A stretch of 8,727 bases of DNA from DATKDF01 sp035512795 (GTDB lineage Bacteria; Acidobacteriota; Vicinamibacteria; Vicinamibacterales; SCN-69-37): positions 1-8,727 of the forward strand of contig DATKDF010000122.1 in the NCBI GenBank assembly GCA_035512795.1, written 5' to 3'. The translations under genes were made by a program, and so were the position numbers. Positions 4,714 through 8,727 of the stretch are shown here, piece after piece. The notes beneath the pieces were generated by a model. It made no database searches. It saw only the letters and a program-made list of their open reading frames with translations, and had not been told where the DNA came from. The stretch's first letter is position 1. Every line of letters starts with the position of its first letter.

Positions 4714-5136
4714 ATGACTGGTGCCTCCTTCCCCGCGTCCGACGATCACGGTGTCGTGCTCTTCGACGGCACGTGTGCGTTCTGCGAACGGGCCGTGATC
4801 TTCATCGCGTCGCGCGACCCGGGCGGGTACTTCCGGTTCGGCGCGTCGCAATCACCCCAGGCGGCTTCGCTCCTGGCCGCGCACGGCCTGACGCGCGAAA
4901 CCGCGCGCAGCATCATCCTGCTCGAGGGTGGACAGGTCCACCTCCGCTCGACGGCCTCGCTCCGCATCGCCGGCCGGCTCACCTGGCCGTGGTCGCTCCT
5001 CCGGATGTTCCTGGTGGTGCCGGCGCCCCTGCGCGATGCCGTCTACCGGGTCGTGGCGGCCATCCGGCACCGCGTGGCCGGACGCTCGAATGCCTGTGAG
5101 ATCCCGCCACCGGAGATTCGCGCCCGCCTGCTCTGA
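4714..5136 (+). CDS. DCC family (DUF393) thiol-disulfide oxidoreductase-like protein
   Basis: A 140-residue protein. VVLFDGTCAFCERAVIFIASRD (residues 14-35) carries the DGxCxxC signature (Asp18, Cys21, Cys24) that names the DCC family, with a thioredoxin-like start. RFGASQSPQAASLLAAHGL (41-59) and SIILLEGGQVHLRSTASLRIAGRL (66-89) are the usual second and third blocks. WPWSLLRMFLVVPAPLRDAVYRVVAAIRHR (91-120) is the hydrophobic end that may touch the membrane. Redox activity is assumed from the CxxC pair; no physiological partner is established. The ATG at 4714 follows without a strong ribosome binding site; family homology starts about residue 12. The gene stands alone on the plus strand, followed by a 147-nt gap before the ATPase-domain gene. 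Confidence 0.87.
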   Translation: MTGASFPASDDHGVVLFDGTCAFCERAVIFIASRDPGGYFRFGASQSPQAASLLAAHGLTRETARSIILLEGGQVHLRSTASLRIAGRLTWPWSLLRMFLVVPAPLRDAVYRVVAAIRHRVAGRSNACEIPPPEIRARLL

Positions 5137-5234
5137 CCGGCCGGGAAGATCCGGGCAATTCTGACAGGGATCCCGGAGGCTTCTGGCCGATAGTCGATCC
5201 GATGAGGCTGGGAATCCTCCGAAAGACGCCCTCA

Positions 5235-5250
5235 GGCGGCGAGCGCCGCC
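5235..5250. other. Perfect hairpin GGCGGC-GAGC-GCCGCC
   Basis: Six-base arms around GAGC, ending 1 nt before the -24 element of the sigma-54 promoter. It could be a DNA-level site or an RNA hairpin ending read-through from the DCC gene; there is no adjacent T-run. Confidence 0.3.
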
Positions 5251-5266
5251 CGGCACGGTCCTTGCT
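5251..5266 (+). promoter_or_regulatory. Sigma-54 (RpoN) promoter
   Basis: The sequence GGCACGGTCCTTGCT (5252-5266) matches the -24/-12 consensus TGGCACG-N4-TTGCW at all positions except the leading T. The invariant GG (5252-5253) and GC (5264-5265) have the required 10-nt spacing. Transcription would start near 5277, just before the ATG at 5284. This type of promoter needs an enhancer-binding activator; no gene for one is in the window. Confidence 0.68.
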
Positions 5267-5283
5267 CTTTCAGCAGTAAGCGA

Positions 5284-5784
5284 ATGGCCCCCCACACCGA
5301 GCCCTCCGGGCCGCAGTTCTTCGACATCGGGTTGCCCACCCCGCCGCCGAGGTCTGCCAGTTGGATGCCGAAGGGCCCGGGGCCGCACTTTGTCGACATG
5401 CGCCTGCTCTGCCGTGCGCTTGCCGACGAGTTGTCGCCGCGCGCCTCACGACAAGGTGTCGCCGTTGATCTGACGCTCTGCTCCGAGCGCGCCACCGCGA
5501 TCGGCTTCGCCGACCGGCTGTATCGTGCCGTGCGGCTGGTGGTCAAGCGCGCCCTGGACAGCATGCCGAACGGTGGCCGGCTCATCCTCCGCGTCGATCG
5601 CGATCCGTATGTCGTCGTCGAATGCGCCGACACGGGCCCGGAACGTCCCGCATCGGACTCGGCCGAGGCCCGCACCATCATCGAAGCCCACCGCGGCTAC
5701 GTCTGGCACCGCCGCCAGCCCGGCGGCGGCACGTGCGTCATCATCGAACTGCCCGCCTCGAGCGGCTCGGCCCGCCGCGGCTGA
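5284..5784 (+). CDS. Stand-alone histidine-kinase-like ATPase domain, degenerate
   Basis: A 166-residue protein. From about residue 38 it reads like the catalytic (HATPase_c) domain of a sensor kinase: DMRLLCRALADELSPRASRQGVAVDLTL (38-65), the N-box region RAVRLVVKRALDSMPNGG (81-98), ADTGPERPAS for the G1 box (115-124) and ARTIIEAHRGYVWHRRQPGGGTCVIIELP (129-157). Key residues are lost: the N-box Asn is Arg89, the second Gly of DxGxG is replaced (DTGPER), and the GxGL loop before the last helix is missing (SAEAR). No sensor, membrane segment or phospho-accepting His box is seen. It may be a pseudokinase-like binding domain or a truncated kinase. A sigma-54 promoter is directly upstream. The start is uncertain: ATG 5284 leaves almost no leader, while ATG 5365 (residue 28) has GAGG 12 nt upstream and still keeps the whole domain. 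Confidence 0.72.
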   Translation: MAPHTEPSGPQFFDIGLPTPPPRSASWMPKGPGPHFVDMRLLCRALADELSPRASRQGVAVDLTLCSERATAIGFADRLYRAVRLVVKRALDSMPNGGRLILRVDRDPYVVVECADTGPERPASDSAEARTIIEAHRGYVWHRRQPGGGTCVIIELPASSGSARRG

Positions 5785-5790
5785 TACACT
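5785..5790 (+). promoter_or_regulatory. -10 box of a possible leaderless pirin promoter
   Basis: TACACT (four of six to TATAAT) follows the ATPase-domain stop codon directly and ends 6 nt before the pirin ATG, the same spacing as at the antitoxin gene. No convincing -35 box is seen, and no Shine-Dalgarno precedes the ATG. Confidence 0.35.
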
Positions 5791-5796
5791 CGTCTC

Positions 5797-6699
5797 ATGT
5801 CCATTCGCTCCGTCAAGCACCTGTCGCGCGCGCAGCCCGCGCTCGAGGGCGCCGGTGTGCACCTGCACCGGGCGTTCGGGTTCGGCAAGACGACGGACTT
5901 CGATCCGTTCCTGCTGTTCGACGACTTCAGGAACGACCGCCCGGAGGACTACCGGGCCGGCTTTCCCTGGCATCCGCACCGCGGCATCGAGACGGTGACC
6001 TACGTGCTCGCCGGCGACGTCGAGCATCGCGACAGCCTCGGCAATCACGGCAACCTCGGCGCCGGTGACGTCCAGTGGATGACGGCTGGCAGCGGCATCA
6101 TCCATCAGGAGATGCCGAAGGGTGACGCCGCCGGCCGGATGCACGGCTTCCAGCTCTGGGCCAACCTGCCGGCCGCGCAGAAAATGACGACGCCGCGCTA
6201 TCAGGACGTGAAGTCGCCCGACATCCCCGAAGTCACCGACGATGACGGCACGACCGTGCGGGTGGTGTGCGGAGAGTTCTGGGGCCGTCGCGGGCCGGTC
6301 GACGGCATCGCGGCCGAGCCGCAGTACCTCGACGTGTTCGTCCCGCCCAACCGGCGGCGCAGCCTGCCGGTCGAAACGACGCGCCATGCGTTCGCGTACG
6401 TGTTTGCCGGATCGGGCACCTTCGGCAACGCGTCGGGCCCACGGCCGGTCCTGACCGACCCGCTGGGCGATCACGACACGGCCAAGCCGGTCCTCGCCGG
6501 CAACCGATCGCTCGTCCTCTTCGACCGGGGCGACGAGGTCACCGTCGAGGCCGGCGACGAGGGCGTACGATTTCTGCTCGTGTCCGGCAAGCCGCTGGGC
6601 GAGCCGGTGGCCTGGTACGGCCCGATCGTGATGAACACGCCGGAAGAACTGGAAACGGCGTTCCAGGAATTCCGGGAGGGACGGTTCCTGAAGACGTAG
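5797..6699 (+). CDS. Pirin family protein (cupin, possible quercetin 2,3-dioxygenase)
   Basis: A 300-residue bicupin of the pirin family, full length. The N-terminal cupin has the metal site of pirins: FPWHPHRGIETVTYVLAG gives His59 and His61, and GSGIIHQEMP gives His103 and Glu105, the usual iron ligands. GDVQWMTAGSGIIHQE (90-105) and MHGFQLWANLPAAQKM are family signatures. The second cupin (from about residue 185) has FVPPNRRRSLPVETTRHAFAYVFAGSG and LVLFDRGDEVTVEAG; the end (EPVAWYGPIVMNTPEELETAFQEFREG) is typical. Some bacterial members cleave quercetin, others act as redox-dependent regulators, so the role here is open. It starts 12 nt after the ATPase-domain gene and ends 13 nt from the convergent PEGA protein, so there is almost no room for a terminator. 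Confidence 0.94.
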   Translation: MSIRSVKHLSRAQPALEGAGVHLHRAFGFGKTTDFDPFLLFDDFRNDRPEDYRAGFPWHPHRGIETVTYVLAGDVEHRDSLGNHGNLGAGDVQWMTAGSGIIHQEMPKGDAAGRMHGFQLWANLPAAQKMTTPRYQDVKSPDIPEVTDDDGTTVRVVCGEFWGRRGPVDGIAAEPQYLDVFVPPNRRRSLPVETTRHAFAYVFAGSGTFGNASGPRPVLTDPLGDHDTAKPVLAGNRSLVLFDRGDEVTVEAGDEGVRFLLVSGKPLGEPVAWYGPIVMNTPEELETAFQEFREGRFLKT

Positions 6700-6712
6700 G
6701 GGGCGGAACCGC

Positions 6713-8727
6713 TCAGCGAAGCGTCGCGAGCTTGGCTCTCGCGAGCGGCGCGACGAGCGGACCCTCGGTCGAAATGCGGGCTTCGGCCGCCTCGGCGGCG
6801 GCCGCGAAGGCCGTGCGGGCCTCGCTCAGCCGGCCGGCTGACTCGAGACAGAGCCCCCGGAGGTACTGGACGGTCCCGGCCGAGACGCCCGCGCCCTCGG
6901 GCAACTGCACCTGCCCGAACGCCGCCAGCGCATCGTCCCAGTTCCCGAGCCGCAGATGCACGACACCCAGGTTCAGGTGCGTGGCCGCGCGGTCGGCGGC
7001 GGCCGTCGCCGTGGCCGCGCGCTGGCGCAGTTCGATGAGCGCGCGGTTGTAGAGCAGCGCCGGATCGCGCAGCGGAATCGTATCGATGACCATCGTCGCC
7101 GATGTCGGGACAGCGCGCGTCTCACCCGCAGCGTTCCGGACGTCCACCGTGACCGGTGTGGACGCATCGAGCGCCGCGACGGCCGCGCGCACATCGGCGA
7201 CCGACACGACGGGCTGGCCGGCCAGGCCGACAATCGCGTCGCCGGCGGCATAGCCGGCCGCCGCCGCCGCACCTGACGCTCGGACGACGACCGCGCCGCT
7301 GACACCGGCGACGTCGACCGTCGACAACTCGAGCGACGGGCGCACGATGGGCGGGAGTGGGGCGCCGATCGCCTCGGCCACGCGCCGCTGGGAAGCGGGG
7401 TCAGCCGTGTTGACGACCAGCCGGTCCGGGTCGCCACTGCCCGAGGCGAGCAGCAGCACTTCGGCCTGATACGGCTCGGTGCCGACACCGACGGCCGACA
7501 GGCCCTGAGCCCCGAGGTCAGCGGCGATCCGCTGTCCGAGGTCGCGAACCGCCTCGCGCGGCAGGGCCGGACCGACCGTGCCGCCCTGCCGGCCGCCCAG
7601 CCAGTTGGCCGGCGCGTTGTTTTTCTGCAGCACGGCCTCGAGTTCGCTCTGGACCGGCGCGTAGACGAGAAGCTCCGGCGCCGCCGAAAGCGCCTGCTCG
7701 ACCGCCTCGCGCAGTTGCTCGACGGGCATCGCGGCGCTGCCGGTCGCCGCCACAATGGGGAACGCGCTCTTCAGCTCGGCCTGCAATGTCTCGGTCGCGC
7801 CGCGACGCCAGTCGCGCCGATCGACGAAGCGCCCATCGGCGCCCCTGACCTCGATGACGCGACGTCCTTCGCAGACCGACAGCGTGGACCGCTCGCGCAG
7901 CGGACCCTGCGAGACGCCGTCGACAAACACCATGGCGTCGGCCGCGCGACTGTCGAGCCGAACGGTCGCCACCGCGCGCATGAGTTCGATCGGCTCGGTC
8001 TCGATGTCCTGCGTGACGTTCATCGGCAGGCTGAGCTCGGCGTAGCAGTCACGCCGGAGCTCGAGCCGATGCTGGCCGAGCGGCACGTCGGTCAGCACGA
8101 GCGGCGACGACACACCGATGGACGTCGAACCGGCCGGGGTCTCGCCGCGTGGCGTGCCGTCGAGCACGACCGACACGCCTGCCGGCACGGTGATAATCGA
8201 CAGCGTCGCCGACACCCGCTCGAGCGCGAGCGCCACTTCGGTCTCGGCGCCGGCCGTGATCGTGATCGACTGATCGACCGGCCCGAACCCCTGCCGATCG
8301 ACCGTGAGCCGGTGCGTGCCGGCCACGAGATCGATCACGACAGCTTCGCCCGGCACGGTGAACACCCGGTCGCCGACCTGGATCTCACCCGGGGGGGTGG
8401 ACGAAATGACGAGCTGGCCGATCGTCAGTTGCCGGACGCCCTCGAGGATGGCGACGACGCGCGGAGAGATGCCGGCGCCCAGGCGGAAGTCGGGCCGCAC
8501 GCCGAGCAGCGCCGCAAAGTCCTGTTCGGCGCCGGTCGTGTTGCCAAGTGCGAACCGCGCACGAGCCCGCATCTCGTAGGTCTGCACGAGCAGATCCTCC
8601 CGGCCCTGCTGCCCGCTCGTCGCCATTGTCGCAATCAACTGGTCGAAGAGCGGCACCGCCTGGTCGTACTGGAACGCGTCGAACATCCGCTTGCCCTGCT
8701 CGAAGAGCAGGTCGAGGGCGCCGGTCT
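6713..8727 (-). CDS. Large TPR-PEGA-PDZ-TPR protein, partial (N-terminus beyond the right edge)
   Basis: The frame is open from the right edge to a TGA at 6713-6715 (671 codons visible). The Met at 8686 is internal: the 13 residues before it (ending LLFEQGKR) continue the same helix. Counting from that Met, helical TPR-like repeats fill about 1-85 (YDQAVPLFDQLI, ALGNTTGAEQDFAAL, VRPDFRLG). PEGA-type beta modules follow: 91-157 (LVISSTPPGEIQVGDRVF), 161-237 (LSIITVPAGVSVVLDGTPRG) and a weaker one at 239-305 (RAADAMVFVDGVSQG). An unassigned alpha/beta region covers about 318-455. A PDZ-like module is at 459-518 (SGAVVVRASGAAAAAGYAAGDAIVGL), and TPRs at 566-635 (HLNLGVVHLRLGNWDDALAAF). PEGA and PDZ modules suggest an envelope-associated or scaffold protein; no protease triad is visible in this part. 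The exact function is unknown. Confidence 0.85.
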   Translation of the reverse strand, partial: TGALDLLFEQGKRMFDAFQYDQAVPLFDQLIATMATSGQQGREDLLVQTYEMRARARFALGNTTGAEQDFAALLGVRPDFRLGAGISPRVVAILEGVRQLTIGQLVISSTPPGEIQVGDRVFTVPGEAVVIDLVAGTHRLTVDRQGFGPVDQSITITAGAETEVALALERVSATLSIITVPAGVSVVLDGTPRGETPAGSTSIGVSSPLVLTDVPLGQHRLELRRDCYAELSLPMNVTQDIETEPIELMRAVATVRLDSRAADAMVFVDGVSQGPLRERSTLSVCEGRRVIEVRGADGRFVDRRDWRRGATETLQAELKSAFPIVAATGSAAMPVEQLREAVEQALSAAPELLVYAPVQSELEAVLQKNNAPANWLGGRQGGTVGPALPREAVRDLGQRIAADLGAQGLSAVGVGTEPYQAEVLLLASGSGDPDRLVVNTADPASQRRVAEAIGAPLPPIVRPSLELSTVDVAGVSGAVVVRASGAAAAAGYAAGDAIVGLAGQPVVSVADVRAAVAALDASTPVTVDVRNAAGETRAVPTSATMVIDTIPLRDPALLYNRALIELRQRAATATAAADRAATHLNLGVVHLRLGNWDDALAAFGQVQLPEGAGVSAGTVQYLRGLCLESAGRLSEARTAFAAAAEAAEARISTEGPLVAPLARAKLATLR

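Larger units (their letters stand above)
5202..5279 (+). other. Possible 25-codon small open frame upstream of the ATPase-domain gene
   Basis: ATG at 5202 to TAA at 5277-5279, encoding a short basic peptide beginning MRLGILRKTP and ending ARSLLFQQ. It stops 4 nt before the ATG at 5284, which would suit a leader peptide, but it has no well-placed ribosome binding site (GGAGG at 5175-5179 is too far) and the sigma-54 promoter lies inside it. It may be chance. Confidence 0.15.

Noticed and set aside
3651..5099. A 482-codon plus-strand open frame
   Set aside because: It crosses the Dps end, the intergenic region, DUF2911 (antisense), the palindromic element and DCC in a wrong frame, with low-complexity Arg-rich sequence.
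5186..5193. GCCGATAG as a sigma-28 (flagellar) -10 box
   Set aside because: No TAAA-like -35 box lies at the required distance, and no motility gene follows; the sigma-54 site nearer the gene is far better.
5446..6474. A 342-codon minus-strand open frame
   Set aside because: It is antisense to the ATPase-domain gene and to pirin, whose metal ligands are all intact; composition is typical of a shadow frame.
6700..6712. GCGG-AA-CCGC as a bidirectional terminator between pirin and the PEGA protein
   Set aside because: Four-base arms with a two-base loop are too small to fold into a stable hairpin, and there is no T-run.
1..8727. CRISPR arrays, tRNA or rRNA genes, transposase genes
   Set aside because: No regularly spaced repeats, no tRNA-like cloverleaf or rRNA sequence and no transposase motif were seen on either strand.

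Overview
The window is GC-rich, gene-dense bacterial chromosomal DNA with no rRNA, tRNA, CRISPR array or intact insertion sequence. The best guess is an Acidobacteriota genome, probably of the Vicinamibacteria type. This is inferred from high GC3, a leftover of a MacB/FtsX (ADOP-type) permease, a DUF2911 lipid-exported-type protein, and a long PEGA/PDZ/TPR protein; no phylogenetic marker is present. No gene-free stretch exceeds 300 bases.

Left end (1-1120, minus strand): a toxin-antitoxin unit. A Phd/YefM-type antitoxin (797-1084) is followed by an overlapping PIN-domain toxin (349-810), which is in turn overlapped by a charged coiled-coil protein cut by the window edge (1-362). A consensus-like TATAAT promoter with a 12-bp palindrome between its -35 and -10 boxes drives the set, apparently as a leaderless mRNA. 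Parts of this block have visibly lower GC than the neighbouring gene, which fits horizontal transfer.

Next (1147-2635, minus strand): a two-gene operon of a PAT-like GNAT acetyltransferase and a BadF/BadG-type N-acetylglucosamine kinase. Divergent to it (2854-3799, plus strand) is an operon of a Tat-exported DUF411 metal-binding protein and a Dps-type ferritin, suggesting metal or oxidative-stress handling. The 218-bp divergent region has two copies of the same 15-bp palindrome, GTTGC-N5-GCAAC, one near each gene start.

Middle (3800-5136): a fragment of a permease gene (pseudogene), an exported DUF2911 protein on the minus strand, a 76-bp imperfect palindromic element in the divergent region, and a DCC/DUF393 thiol-disulfide oxidoreductase-like protein on the plus strand.

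Right part (5137-8727): a short stand-alone histidine-kinase-like ATPase domain, degenerate at its ATP-binding boxes, preceded by a very good sigma-54 promoter match; a pirin with its own apparent leaderless promoter; and, convergent with it, the C-terminal part of a large TPR-PEGA-PDZ-TPR protein that runs off the right edge.

The features I consider most worth follow-up are the paired GTTGC-N5-GCAAC operators, the sigma-54-driven degenerate ATPase domain, the 76-bp palindromic element, and the three-gene overlapping toxin-antitoxin arrangement. None proves a new system; all are testable.
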